Origin: QZKY01 sp942492925
GTDB taxonomy: Bacteria; Pseudomonadota; Gammaproteobacteria; Burkholderiales; Burkholderiaceae_D
Direction: 5' to 3'
DNA: 64,000 nucleotides
NCBI GenBank assembly: GCA_942492925.1
Contig: OW818641.1
Span: 930,001 to 994,000, forward strand
The notes below the pieces were generated by a model. That model was not told where the DNA came from, made no database searches, and worked only from the letters and a program-made list of their open reading frames with translations. A program made the translations under genes and the position numbers. Positions 42,840 through 51,800 of this stretch are shown in pieces (the stretch's first letter is position 1; each line of letters opens with the position of its first letter).

Positions 42840-43097
42840 ATGAACGTCGAACTTCGCTTCTTTGCCAGCGTACGCGAGATACTTGGAACCAGTGCCGAAA
42901 CTGTTTCGTTGCCGCCAGATGTGAAAACCGTCGGCGATGTGCGTCGCTTTCTGATGGCGCGTGGCGGCAAGTGGGCTGAGACACTCTCGGAAGGCAAAGC
43001 CCTGCGCATGGCGCATAACCAGCAGATGTGCGATGCTTCGACTTCCATCGCAGAAGGTTCCGAAGTGGCCTTTTTCCCCCCGGTGACGGGGGGGTAA
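42840..43097 (+). CDS. moaD: molybdopterin synthase sulfur-carrier subunit MoaD
   Basis: Ubiquitin-like small subunit that donates sulfur from a C-terminal thiocarboxylate. It has 85 residues: MNVELRFFASVREILGTSAETVSLPPDVKTVGDVRRFL and the required terminal Gly-Gly in FFPPVTGG. It starts 12 bases behind moeA. Its partner moaE is not adjacent but lies 1.3 kb downstream behind an inserted methyltransferase gene. Confidence 0.94.
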   Translation: MNVELRFFASVREILGTSAETVSLPPDVKTVGDVRRFLMARGGKWAETLSEGKALRMAHNQQMCDASTSIAEGSEVAFFPPVTGG

Positions 43098-43146
43098 CGT
43101 ATGATGCAAGCGAAGTTCGTGATTGATTTGAACACCCCCATCCTCA

Positions 43147-43169
43147 CCTTCCCCCTCTTAGGGGGAAGG
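43147..43169. repeat. C-rich/G-rich palindrome after moaD
   Basis: CCTTCCCCCT (43147-43156) pairs with AGGGGGAAGG (43160-43169), loop CTT: a perfect 10-bp stem of the same family as 8558 and 11649. It marks the junction between moaD and the inserted methyltransferase gene. Confidence 0.7.
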
Positions 43170-43212
43170 GATTTCAAAGAGTGTGCAGTCGTGAGGATTT
43201 TCTGTTCTTAAA

Positions 43213-44379
43213 ATGAATACCAATCCAACCATCAAGTGGGAAGAAGACGGCGAGGCGCGCACCGCGCGCTGGCGTTCGGAGCGTGGCGTGCCGCCGCCGA
43301 AGCGCGTGATACTCGCAGACGACACGATGACGGCGGACACGGCCTTCCGTCTGGCGAGCGAAGGCACGGCCCTGTTGTGGTACGACGATTTTCAAAATGC
43401 GCGCCAGTTGCTTAATGCGATGGCGCGGCGCATCGACCGCAAGCCGCAGAAGAAACCTGGCAAGCTCAAACCGAAAGCCTTGGCACCCGGTGAAACGTTT
43501 CACCAGCATCGGCAAGCGCAATCGCAGCGTGCCCGCACGCTCGGCATGCTGCTGATCCCGCTGAATACCGATTACACCATCCCGCTGCGTCGTGCGCCGG
43601 AGGTGAAGCTGGCGTGTGCCGACGCCTACGGTGAACCGGATGCATCGAATGAACCGTCTGTCGTATCACTGCGCGAAATTCTCGGCTTGATCGGCGCGCA
43701 CGAATGGCGCAAGAAAGGCGTACCGATCGAGGCGTTGAAAGCCAACATCCATCCGCACTATGGCGTGTTCTCGCCTGTGCGTGGCGAATACATTCAACTG
43801 GTAGCGGAAGCGCCCTTGCCGTCGCACGATTTGGCCTTCGACATCGGTACGGGCACGGGCGTGCTCGCGGCGGTGCTGGCGCGGCGGGGTGTGAGGAAAA
43901 TCATTGCGACCGACACCGATCCGCGCGCGCTCGCGTGTGCGAAAGAGAATGTCGAACGCCTCGGTATTGCGAGTCAGGTCGACATCGTGCCGCAGGATAT
44001 GTTTCCTGATGTGTCGAAATTTGGTCGCGCACCGCTGATTATTTGCAATCCGCCGTGGGTGCCGGCACGTCCCGTCTCGCCGATCGAGCGCGCGATTTAT
44101 GATCCCGAAAATGCCATGCTATACGGTTTTCTGTCTGAACTGGCGACGCATCTCACCAAGGATGGCGAGGGTTGGCTGATTCTGTCCGATCTCGCCGAAC
44201 ATCTCGGCTTGCGTACGCGCGAAGCCTTGATGGGGATGATCGAAGCCAATGGCTTGCGCGTGATTGATCGGCTGGATGCGAAACCCACGCATCCGAAAGT
44301 GATGGATGCGACCGATCCGCTGCATCCCGCGCGGATGGCGGAAGTCACGTCGTTGTGGCGGTTGGCTCCCTGCTCCTGA
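43213..44379 (+). CDS. class I SAM-dependent methyltransferase (PrmC/HemK-like) inside the moa cluster
   Basis: A 388-residue protein. The N-terminal half (1-190) is not a recognised domain; it contains a Lys-rich segment DRKPQKKPGKLKPKA and ends in ANIHPHYGVFSPVRGEY, which resembles the substrate loop of small-domain methyltransferases. The C-terminal half is a methyltransferase: motif I DIGTGTGVLAAVLARRG at about 210, TDTDPRALACAKENVERLGI, and motif IV ICNPPWVPARP at about 278-288, the NPPW/Y signature of enzymes acting on side-chain or base amides and amines (PrmC, RsmC, TrmN6). Substrate unknown. It sits between moaD and moaE in the same direction. Confidence 0.85.
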   Translation: MNTNPTIKWEEDGEARTARWRSERGVPPPKRVILADDTMTADTAFRLASEGTALLWYDDFQNARQLLNAMARRIDRKPQKKPGKLKPKALAPGETFHQHRQAQSQRARTLGMLLIPLNTDYTIPLRRAPEVKLACADAYGEPDASNEPSVVSLREILGLIGAHEWRKKGVPIEALKANIHPHYGVFSPVRGEYIQLVAEAPLPSHDLAFDIGTGTGVLAAVLARRGVRKIIATDTDPRALACAKENVERLGIASQVDIVPQDMFPDVSKFGRAPLIICNPPWVPARPVSPIERAIYDPENAMLYGFLSELATHLTKDGEGWLILSDLAEHLGLRTREALMGMIEANGLRVIDRLDAKPTHPKVMDATDPLHPARMAEVTSLWRLAPCS

Positions 44380-44453
44380 TAGGGGAAGGGATATATTGGT
44401 GCGGATTCGGTAGTGCTACCATTGCATATTCATCTTTTCTGCAAAAGATCGCT

Positions 44454-44933
44454 ATGACTGCCCGCATCCAGACTGAAGACTTTGACCTCTCCAAAGAGGT
44501 GGCGGCGCTTCGAGCCAGCAATTCCAAGGTGGGTGCGGTGGCGGCATTCGTCGGCACGGTGCGCGACATTAACGAAGGCCAGTCTGTGTCGGAAATGGCA
44601 CTGGAACACTATCCGGGGATGACGGAGCAGGCGCTGGAAGCCATCATCACCGAAGCAAAGCAACGCTGGAACATTTTTGATGCGCTGGTCATTCATCGCG
44701 TTGGCCCGCTCAAACCCATGGATCAAATTGTGCTCGCAGCGGTCACGGCCATGCATCGCGGCGAAGCCTTCGCGGCCTGCGAATTCATCATGGATTATCT
44801 GAAAACCGCTGCGCCGCTCTGGAAGAAAGAACAAACGCCGGAGGGCGGGCGCTGGGTGGATGCGCGCGAATCGGATGACAAAGCGATGAAACGCTGGCAT
44901 ATTAATGGTGAGGATTTTGGAGGCAAGTCATGA
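44454..44933 (+). CDS. moaE: molybdopterin synthase catalytic subunit MoaE
   Basis: Large subunit of MPT synthase, which converts cyclic pyranopterin monophosphate to molybdopterin with MoaD thiocarboxylate. It has 159 residues from ATG 44454. Motifs: VGAVAAFVGTVRDINEGQSVSEMALEHYPGM, IHRVGPLKPMDQIVLAAVTAMHRGEAFAACEFIMDYLKTAAPLWKKEQTPEGGRWVDA, including the active-site lysines in KTAAPLWKKE. The frame is open 99 bases further up without homology. It overlaps crcB by four bases. Confidence 0.95.
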   Translation: MTARIQTEDFDLSKEVAALRASNSKVGAVAAFVGTVRDINEGQSVSEMALEHYPGMTEQALEAIITEAKQRWNIFDALVIHRVGPLKPMDQIVLAAVTAMHRGEAFAACEFIMDYLKTAAPLWKKEQTPEGGRWVDARESDDKAMKRWHINGEDFGGKS

Positions 44934-45304
44934 CTTTTGTCGCAGTGGGCGTGGGCGCCGTGTTGGGCGCATGGTTGCGCTGGGGGTTGGGCGTGATGTT
45001 CAATCAGGCGCACAGTCATCTACCCATCGGCACCATCGTGGCTAACCTGGCTGGCGGGTTCATCATTGGCGTATCCGTCGCGTTTTTTAACAGCCATCCG
45101 GGTCTGGCACCGGAGTGGCGTTTGATGGTGATCACCGGCTTCCTCGGCGCGCTCACAACTTTTTCCACCTTCTCTGCCGAATCGATGCTTTTACTGCAAC
45201 GCGGAGAATACCTGTGGGCAGTCGGACATTCTGCCCTGCACCTCTTTGGTTCCATTTTGTGCTGTGTGCTGGGTTTCGCGATTTATCGCACACTGGCTTC
45301 TTGA
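44930..45304 (+). CDS. crcB: fluoride channel CrcB/Fluc
   Basis: Small dimeric inner-membrane fluoride channel of 124 residues with four helices. Signatures: GAVLGAWLRWGLG, the conserved Asn in GTIVANLAGGFIIG and the GFLGALTTFSTFSAE phenylalanine-box. It starts inside the moaE stop codon (ATGA overlap), so it is translated with moaE; no fluoride riboswitch is visible, and regulation would be that of the moa transcript. Confidence 0.94.
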   Translation: MTFVAVGVGAVLGAWLRWGLGVMFNQAHSHLPIGTIVANLAGGFIIGVSVAFFNSHPGLAPEWRLMVITGFLGALTTFSTFSAESMLLLQRGEYLWAVGHSALHLFGSILCCVLGFAIYRTLAS

Positions 45305-45445
45305 ACAAGTCTACATTGTGTCGGTTTGTAAAACGCCTTATTCTCTGTAGGGGCATTGGCGTCTTCGGTGCCTCTTCTTCTTGGGGCAAACGCTCTTGGC
45401 TTGACCTAAATCACCACCCCGAATCCTTGCCATCAGCATAATTGG

Positions 45446-45473
45446 CTTGAAAAAGGCGCATCCCGCCCCAACA
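45446..45473 (+). promoter_or_regulatory. sigma-32 heat-shock promoter of clpB
   Basis: CTTGAAA (45446-45452), 13-base spacer, CCCCAACA (45466-45473), against the RpoH -10 consensus CCCCATNT. Same spacing as the htpG promoter. It lies 30 bases before the clpB ATG. Confidence 0.82.
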
Positions 45474-45503
45474 TCCAGCGCATTACGTTAATTGGAGCAA
45501 GCC

Positions 45504-48104
45504 ATGCGACAAGACAAACTAACGACCAAGCTGCAGGAAGCGCTGTCGGATGCGCGCAGTCTGGCAGTAGGCAATGACAACCAGTACATCGAACCTGTTC
45601 ACATGCTGGCAGCGCTGCTGCAGCAAGACGACGGGGGTACGCGCTCGCTCTTGCAACGCGCAGGCGTGAATGTGCCCGGCCTGACGGCCGCGCTCAAGCA
45701 AGCCTTCGACCGCATGCCGAAAGTTTCCGGAACGGGCGGCGATATGCAGGTAGGCCGCGAACTGATGGCGCTGCTCAACCTTGCCGACAAGGAATCGCAA
45801 AAACGCGGCGATCAGTTCATTGCGAGCGAAATGATTTTGATGGCGCTGGTGGATGACAAATCTGAAGCCGGACGCCTCGCCAAAGAACACGGCCTCACAC
45901 GCAAGGCGCTGGAAGCCGCGATCACAGCGGTGCGCGGCGGCGCGAGCGTGAACTCTGCCGAAGCGGAAAGCCAGCGCGAATCGCTGAAAAAGTACACGCT
46001 CGATCTCACCGAGCGTGCGCGCATCGGCAAGCTCGACCCGGTGATTGGTCGTGACGATGAAATTCGCCGCACGATCCAGATTCTGCAACGCCGCTCCAAA
46101 AACAACCCCGTGCTGATCGGCGAACCCGGCGTGGGCAAGACCGCGATTGTGGAAGGCCTCGCGCAACGCATCGTGAATGGCGAAGTGCCGGACAGCCTGA
46201 AAGACAAGCGCGTGCTCTCGCTCGACATGGCGGCGCTGCTTGCAGGTGCGAAGTATCGCGGCGAATTCGAAGAGCGTCTGAAAGCAGTGCTGAAAGAGCT
46301 TGCGCAGGAGGAAGGGCGCAATATCGTCTTCATCGATGAAATTCACACGATGGTCGGCGCAGGCAAGGCCGAAGGCGCGATGGACGCGGGCAACATGCTC
46401 AAACCCGCGCTGGCGCGTGGCGAACTGCATTGCGTGGGTGCGACCACGCTCGATGAATACCGCAAATACGTGGAGAAAGATGCCGCGCTCGAACGCCGTT
46501 TCCAGAAAGTGATGGTCGATGAACCGAGCGTAGAAGACACGGTCGCGATTCTGCGTGGTTTGCAGGAAAAATACGAAGTCCATCACGGTGTGGACATTAC
46601 CGACCCCGCGATCATCGCGGCGGCGGAACTCTCGCATCGCTACATCACCGACCGCTTCTTGCCGGACAAGGCCATCGACCTGATCGATGAAGCGGCATCC
46701 AAGATCAAGATTGAAATCGATTCCAAGCCGGAAGTGATGGACAAGCTGGAACGCCGTTTGATTCAGTTGAAGATCGAACGCGAAGCGATGAAGAAGGAAA
46801 AAGATGAAGGGTCGCAAAAACGTCTGGCGCTGATTGAAGAAGAAATCGGCAAGCTCGAACGCGAATATGCTGATTATGAAGAAGTATTGAAATCGGAAAA
46901 GGCGGGCGTCGAAGGCACGAAGCACATCAAGGAACAGATCGACAAGGTGCGCCAGCAGGTGGAAGAAGCCAAGCGCAAGGGCGATTATCAAAAAATGTCC
47001 GAGCTGATGTACGGAGAATTGCCGGGGCTGGAAAAAGCGCTCGAACTGCAAACGAAAAAAGACGAGCAGACCGCTGACGTCGGTCCGGGCAAACCGAAAC
47101 TCTTGCGCACGCAGGTGGGCGCGGAAGAAATCGCGGAAGTCGTTTCGCGCGCGACCGGCATTCCGGTTTCCAAGATGATGCAGGGCGAGCGTGAAAAGCT
47201 GCTGACCATGGAAGACGATTTGCACAAGCGCGTCGTTGGCCAGCATGAAGCGGTGGTCGCGGTATCCGAAGCAATCCGCCGTTCACGCGCAGGCTTGGGC
47301 GATCCGGGCAGGCCGTACGGTTCCTTCATGTTCCTTGGCCCCACGGGTGTGGGTAAAACGGAACTGTGCAAATCGCTCGCAGGCTTCCTCTTCGATACCG
47401 AAGAGGCGATGATCCGCATCGATATGAGTGAATTCATGGAGAAGCATTCGGTCGCGCGCTTGATCGGAGCGCCGCCGGGATATGTGGGCTATGAAGAGGG
47501 CGGCTATCTCACCGAAGCCGTGCGTCGCAAACCTTACAGCGTGATCCTGCTGGACGAGATCGAGAAGGCGCACCCGGATGTGTTCAACGTGCTGCTGCAA
47601 GTGCTGGACGATGGCCGCATGACGGATGGCCAGGGCAGAACGGTGGACTTCAAGAACACTGTGATCGTGATGACTTCCAACCTCGGTTCGCACAAGATTC
47701 AGGCGATGGAAGGCAATGACCCGGGTCTGGTGAAACTTGCGGTGATGGCCGAAGTGAAAACGCATTTCCGTCCCGAGTTCATCAACCGCATCGACGAGAT
47801 TGTGGTCTTCCATGCGCTCGATGAGAAGAACATCGGTTCCATTGCACGCGTGCAGCTCAAAATTGTCGAGCAGCGTCTCGCGAAGATGGAGATGGCGATG
47901 GAAATCAGCGACGCTGCACTGCAGAAGATTGCCGAAGCCGGTTTCGATCCGGCGTACGGCGCCCGCCCGCTCAAGCGTGCGATTCAGCAATACATCGAAA
48001 ACCCCATCTCACGCATGATCCTCGAAGGCAAGCTGGGGCCGAAGGATGTGGTGAAGGTTGATGTGAAGAATGGGGAATTATTTTTTGATAAGAAAATTGG
48101 ATAA
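45504..48104 (+). CDS. clpB: ATP-dependent disaggregase ClpB
   Basis: Hexameric Hsp100 that resolves protein aggregates with DnaK. It has 866 residues from ATG 45504 (MRQDKLTTKLQEALSDA), preceded by GGAG. The N-terminal Clp-N repeats (1-145) are followed by AAA1 with Walker A GEPGVGKT (about 206), a long coiled-coil middle domain (about 400-525, rich in E/K/R) and AAA2 with GPTGVGKT (about 611) and the EEGGYLTEAVRRKPYSVILLDEIEKAH block. The middle domain and the lack of an IGF loop distinguish it from ClpA/ClpC. Heat-shock promoter upstream, terminator downstream. Confidence 0.97.
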   Translation: MRQDKLTTKLQEALSDARSLAVGNDNQYIEPVHMLAALLQQDDGGTRSLLQRAGVNVPGLTAALKQAFDRMPKVSGTGGDMQVGRELMALLNLADKESQKRGDQFIASEMILMALVDDKSEAGRLAKEHGLTRKALEAAITAVRGGASVNSAEAESQRESLKKYTLDLTERARIGKLDPVIGRDDEIRRTIQILQRRSKNNPVLIGEPGVGKTAIVEGLAQRIVNGEVPDSLKDKRVLSLDMAALLAGAKYRGEFEERLKAVLKELAQEEGRNIVFIDEIHTMVGAGKAEGAMDAGNMLKPALARGELHCVGATTLDEYRKYVEKDAALERRFQKVMVDEPSVEDTVAILRGLQEKYEVHHGVDITDPAIIAAAELSHRYITDRFLPDKAIDLIDEAASKIKIEIDSKPEVMDKLERRLIQLKIEREAMKKEKDEGSQKRLALIEEEIGKLEREYADYEEVLKSEKAGVEGTKHIKEQIDKVRQQVEEAKRKGDYQKMSELMYGELPGLEKALELQTKKDEQTADVGPGKPKLLRTQVGAEEIAEVVSRATGIPVSKMMQGEREKLLTMEDDLHKRVVGQHEAVVAVSEAIRRSRAGLGDPGRPYGSFMFLGPTGVGKTELCKSLAGFLFDTEEAMIRIDMSEFMEKHSVARLIGAPPGYVGYEEGGYLTEAVRRKPYSVILLDEIEKAHPDVFNVLLQVLDDGRMTDGQGRTVDFKNTVIVMTSNLGSHKIQAMEGNDPGLVKLAVMAEVKTHFRPEFINRIDEIVVFHALDEKNIGSIARVQLKIVEQRLAKMEMAMEISDAALQKIAEAGFDPAYGARPLKRAIQQYIENPISRMILEGKLGPKDVVKVDVKNGELFFDKKIG

Positions 48105-48134
48105 GCCACCTATTTCAGGATGATTCGTCCAGAA

Positions 48135-48160
48135 AAAAAGCCCGCAGAAGCGGGCTTTTT
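48135..48160 (+). terminator. intrinsic terminator of clpB
   Basis: Stem GCCCGC (48140-48145) with GCGGGC (48150-48155), loop AGAA, flanked by A and T runs. Confidence 0.9.
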
Positions 48161-48198
48161 AGACATGAAAGCAAGATTTTGTAAAAATTTGTTGTATT

Positions 48199-48226
48199 TT
48201 GATGGTGAATTTTCTTTCGGTAATAC
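48199..48226 (+). promoter_or_regulatory. promoter of the diguanylate cyclase gene
   Basis: TTGATG (48199-48204), 16-base spacer, TAATAC (48221-48226). It predicts a leader of about 80 bases. Confidence 0.5.
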
Positions 48227-48271
48227 TATGGACTCCTTTTTCATAATAGGATTTAGCCTTTTTTGCGCCCC

Positions 48272-48295
48272 CGGTCAGTTATTTTGACCGTTTTT
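48272..48295 (+). terminator. terminator-like hairpin in the cyclase leader
   Basis: CGGTCA (48272-48277) pairs with TGACCG (48285-48290), loop GTTATTT, followed by TTTTT. It ends 20 bases before the start codon at 48315 and downstream of the predicted promoter, so it may act as an attenuator; the stem is short. Confidence 0.5.
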
Positions 48296-48314
48296 ACACC
48301 ACCAAGGTGGCTGG

Positions 48315-50552
48315 ATGATTCAAGCAAGCCGCACGACGTCGACTCGCAGTTACCGCATGGGATTGTTTTGCGGTGTGGCTGCACTCGTTGCGTTTATCAT
48401 CGGCTTGGCTTTATTTACCTTGAAGCAGCTACACGACGAGGTTGGAAGACGGGTGAAGTCGTCTTCATTGGTGCTGGCTAAATCCTTGGAGCAAACGCTG
48501 CAAGGGCAGCTTGATGCGGTCAATCTGGTTTTACAGGTATCGGCCAGTGAAATCAGTCGGCAGCATAGTCGGAGAGCCCTCAACCCCCAATCCATTTCGG
48601 ATTTTCTGGACGCACAGCGGAAAACTTTCGGCAAAGTGGAGATTTTGCGGGCAACCAATGCGCGAGGCGACGTCATCTCTGGGATTGACGATTTGAGTAC
48701 ACCGTTGAATATTTCGGATCGTGGCTATTTCACGAGTTTGAGAGATGATCCCAAGGCCGTCATGCTCATCAATACTCCCTTGATCTCACGTACCAGCAAG
48801 CAGTGGATCTGGGTCTTTGCTAGGCGTATCAATGCGCCAGATGGTTCATTTCTCGGTATTGTTTACGGCGCGAAGACGGTCGAATCGATAAACCAATTGT
48901 TTACTCAACTTGGGTTGCGGGAGAGTAATCTTATTTCATTGCGCGATGCCGACAAGCAGCTGATTGCACAATATATCGCGCCGGACAGGTATTTTTCACC
49001 AGGTGACAATGACGCCATGGAGCCATCGCAGGAAATGGCGTTGAAGGATAATCCAGACGAAGGACACTATTCCTGCTCGGAATCCCATATTGACGGTATT
49101 GCGCGCGACCACGTCTACAGACGCAATACGCATTATGGATTTCTGGTTGATGTCGGCATAAATCGCCGGGTGGCCTATTCCGCTTGGCGCCAGCAAGCTG
49201 TGTTAATCGGTGGATTCTCGCTGGCCTCTATTTTTGTGCTGATGGTTTCAGTCTTTCATATTAGCCGTGGGTGGCGCCGTCAGGAAGCGAGTCTGGATGC
49301 GCTTGCGACCAGCCAAGCGATGCTGGAGGACGCGCAAAAAATTGCCAGCATCAGCAGCTATAGCTACGATTTGCAGACTGACAATTGGAACGGCACGGGC
49401 GCAATTCGGGAAATCCTGGGGATCGAGCCGGACTTTCCCACCGACAGTCAAGGCTGGCTTAGCCTGATTGCTCCCGAATATCGTGAAAAATTGAGGTTGC
49501 GACTCAACGCCGCTGTTGAGCAAGGTGTTCCGTTCAATGAGGAATATCCGGTTATTTCGCGCAAAAACGGACAGGTGCATTGGTTACATCATCGGGCGGC
49601 GGTGCAGGCCGATTTGGATGGAAAGCCTACGTTGATATTTGGCGCGCTCCAGGACATCACGGAAAGAAAGCGGACGGAAGATGCGTTGAGGGATGGTAAC
49701 GAGATACTGCAAAGCATATTGAGCACAACGCTGGATGGCGTTTGGCGTCTTGATGGCCAGGGTAAAATCATCGATGTCAACCAGGCTTGCTGCGAGATGA
49801 CGGGCTATAGTCGTGAGGAACTGTTGCGGATGCGGGTGTCAGAAGTGGATGCGATGCGCTCCGCACAAGATGTGCTCGATCGCATTCAATACGTTGCAGA
49901 AAACGGGCAAGCATTGTTCGATACCCGCCTTCGTCGCAAGGACGGCAGTTTCGTGGACGTTGAGGTAAGCGCCAGTTACAGGAATATTCGGGGTGGACAG
50001 GTTGTGGCCTTCATGCGTGACATCACTGAGCGCAAACGCATCGAGGAGGAACTCCAGCGCATGGCCACCACGGACGGGCTAACCGGCGTGCTCAATCGGC
50101 GGCATTTCATGTTGCTGGCGGAAAGGGAGTATGCGCGAGCGTTGCGCATGAAACTTGAAATGGCGGTGGTATTGATCGATATTGATCACTTCAAGGAAAT
50201 TAACGATCATTACGGGCACGCAGCTGGCGACCAAGCGATATTGGCACTCGTCGATGTGTTCAAGGTAAGCATCCGGCAGATAGACGTTTTCGCTCGACTG
50301 GGGGGTGACGAATTTGTGTTGCTGCTTCCCGGTTCAACGACAGAGCAGGCGGTTCATGTGTTGAAGCGCGTTCAGTTGGCTTTGCAGTTGTGTCAAGTTG
50401 ATTCAGCTGAAGGGAGCTTCGCTGTCACTATCAGCGCGGGCGTAACGAGTCTTTTATCTGAAAATGATTCCTTGAGTGGGATGCTTGAACGGGCTGATCA
50501 GGCGCTGTACGAAGCCAAAGAATCGGGGCGTAACTGTATCAGCTGGTTGTAA
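48315..50552 (+). CDS. membrane diguanylate cyclase (dCACHE-PAS-PAS-GGDEF)
   Basis: Makes the second messenger c-di-GMP. It has 745 residues: a membrane helix (about 15-36), an extracytoplasmic dCACHE-like sensor (about 45-290, with RGYFTSLRDDP and VGINRRVAYSAWR), a second helix (about 296-314), two PAS/PAC modules (about 335-455 and 465-580, each ending in DITERKR), then a GGDEF domain (about 585-745) starting with ATTDGLTGVLNRRHF. The active LGGDEF is intact and the inhibitory I-site RxxD (RQID) lies at the right distance before it. No EAL domain. ATG 48315 is preceded by AAGGTGG. The ligand is unknown. Confidence 0.93.
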   Translation: MIQASRTTSTRSYRMGLFCGVAALVAFIIGLALFTLKQLHDEVGRRVKSSSLVLAKSLEQTLQGQLDAVNLVLQVSASEISRQHSRRALNPQSISDFLDAQRKTFGKVEILRATNARGDVISGIDDLSTPLNISDRGYFTSLRDDPKAVMLINTPLISRTSKQWIWVFARRINAPDGSFLGIVYGAKTVESINQLFTQLGLRESNLISLRDADKQLIAQYIAPDRYFSPGDNDAMEPSQEMALKDNPDEGHYSCSESHIDGIARDHVYRRNTHYGFLVDVGINRRVAYSAWRQQAVLIGGFSLASIFVLMVSVFHISRGWRRQEASLDALATSQAMLEDAQKIASISSYSYDLQTDNWNGTGAIREILGIEPDFPTDSQGWLSLIAPEYREKLRLRLNAAVEQGVPFNEEYPVISRKNGQVHWLHHRAAVQADLDGKPTLIFGALQDITERKRTEDALRDGNEILQSILSTTLDGVWRLDGQGKIIDVNQACCEMTGYSREELLRMRVSEVDAMRSAQDVLDRIQYVAENGQALFDTRLRRKDGSFVDVEVSASYRNIRGGQVVAFMRDITERKRIEEELQRMATTDGLTGVLNRRHFMLLAEREYARALRMKLEMAVVLIDIDHFKEINDHYGHAAGDQAILALVDVFKVSIRQIDVFARLGGDEFVLLLPGSTTEQAVHVLKRVQLALQLCQVDSAEGSFAVTISAGVTSLLSENDSLSGMLERADQALYEAKESGRNCISWL

Positions 50553-51083
50553 ATTAAAGATCTCAGGCTTGATTTGATTTTGAAAAGCGAAGCCTCTTTC
50601 TGCCCCTCCCTTCTCACCTTTTCCGCAAAGACGTTTTCACTGTTTTGATTTTGCTGTAGTGCAAAGATGGCGCAGGCGCATGACAAACATGAGCTCGACA
50701 GAATCAGCAGCGCATGATTTTTGGAATTAATAGGGTCAGCATCACTTAATTTAAAAAACGGAGCGGACTCCTTTTAAGTTAAATGTTGATCGTTACACGC
50801 TGAACGAAAAAGTCTGTTTCGATGGTAATTGGTGCCGAGCCAAAATGGCAGGCGCCCATTTTTTCATGACTCGTCATGCGCGTGTGACATGGCATTCAGC
50901 ATGCTTGTCCGTTCGGCATTCAATTTAACGCAATCTTAACAAACAACCCTTTGACAGCTTTCTTGTGGGGCGTCATTCGGTAAAAATTCCGGATATGCAG
51001 GGAATTTACTGCCTTGTTTGCGGATTTGGGAAGGGTGCCCTGATCATAGAATTCGCACATTGAAATCTACGCAAGGGTCCTAT
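50553..51083. other. non-coding stretch between the cyclase and a hypothetical gene
   Basis: About 530 bases. No gene with codon bias, no tRNA and no clear repeat seen. No confident promoter could be placed either, although the hypothetical gene downstream needs one; TTGACA at about 50951 lacks a -10 at normal distance. Confidence 0.5.
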
Positions 51084-51686
51084 ATGGCTTTCCCGGCAAT
51101 TATCCTTGGGGCCATCGCCAGCGCTGTCATCGGAAAGTTTGTTGGCAAGGCTTTGGAGAGTGGTGATCAGAAATCCTGTAGTGCCGATCCGTTTCAGCTT
51201 CTCTTCAATAAATTAACATCCGATAAGACGACTGATACCGTAGCGGCAGCCAGTCCTTCAAGCTCGCCGGTTGCCTTGCCCGCCAAAAAAGAAGCGGCTA
51301 AGGATAACAAATTGGCGTCGGCAGATCCGAAAGCGGATGTGTCATCGTTGGTGGCGGCACTCGAAAATCAGCGCATTCAGTCGCAAACCCTTTTGCCGAC
51401 ATTCCAGATTACAAATGATCAGCAAGTGTGCGAAGTTCCGCGCACGAATGGTTATGTGGGTACTGGCGTGTCGTCTGTCGGGTTGGTTGACGTGCCGGAA
51501 ACTATCAAGGTTCACGCTACGGATGGTCAGGCGATGAATGCGCAGGACGTGCAGCGTGTCATGAAGTCAGAACTGATTTCGCCGCAGGCTATTCCTGCCG
51601 CAAAGGAGCCCGCGCAGCTCAAGGCGGCTTATGGCGCTGTGTCGGCCCATGCACCCAATGGCCATTCGTTCAAGGTTTCGGGTTGA
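51084..51686 (+). CDS. hypothetical protein with hydrophobic N-terminus
   Basis: A 200-residue protein from ATG 51084. The N-terminus (MAFPAIILGAIASAVIGKFVGKALE) is hydrophobic with small residues and Gly spaced like a glycine zipper, without an obvious cleavage site. An Ala/Ser/Pro/Lys-rich low-complexity segment follows (about 50-90), then a soluble part with CEVPRTNGYVGTGVSSVGLVDVPETIKVHATDG. Not recognised as a known family. Single gene, terminated by a hairpin at 51771. The upstream open frame (22 codons) has no support. Confidence 0.7.
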   Translation: MAFPAIILGAIASAVIGKFVGKALESGDQKSCSADPFQLLFNKLTSDKTTDTVAAASPSSSPVALPAKKEAAKDNKLASADPKADVSSLVAALENQRIQSQTLLPTFQITNDQQVCEVPRTNGYVGTGVSSVGLVDVPETIKVHATDGQAMNAQDVQRVMKSELISPQAIPAAKEPAQLKAAYGAVSAHAPNGHSFKVSG

Positions 51687-51770
51687 GTTTGGCGCTTTTT
51701 TTCAGAAGCGTAACAAGTTTTGGGCTTAATAACAGTAATAATGGACTGCCCAGACTTTTGTTCCAACCAA

Positions 51771-51794
51771 AAAGAGCCGCATTCGCGGCTCTTT
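51771..51794. terminator. bidirectional terminator between convergent genes
   Basis: AAAGAGCCGC (51771-51780) pairs perfectly with GCGGCTCTTT (51785-51794), loop ATTC. It serves the hypothetical gene and the convergent yjhX. Confidence 0.85.
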
Positions 51795-51800
51795 GTATTC

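Noticed and set aside
44930..45304. Fluoride riboswitch for crcB
   Set aside because: crcB starts inside the moaE stop codon, and no fluoride aptamer consensus was seen nearby.
48227..48314. c-di-GMP (GEMM) riboswitch in front of the cyclase
   Set aside because: The leader is too short and lacks the conserved GEMM core.
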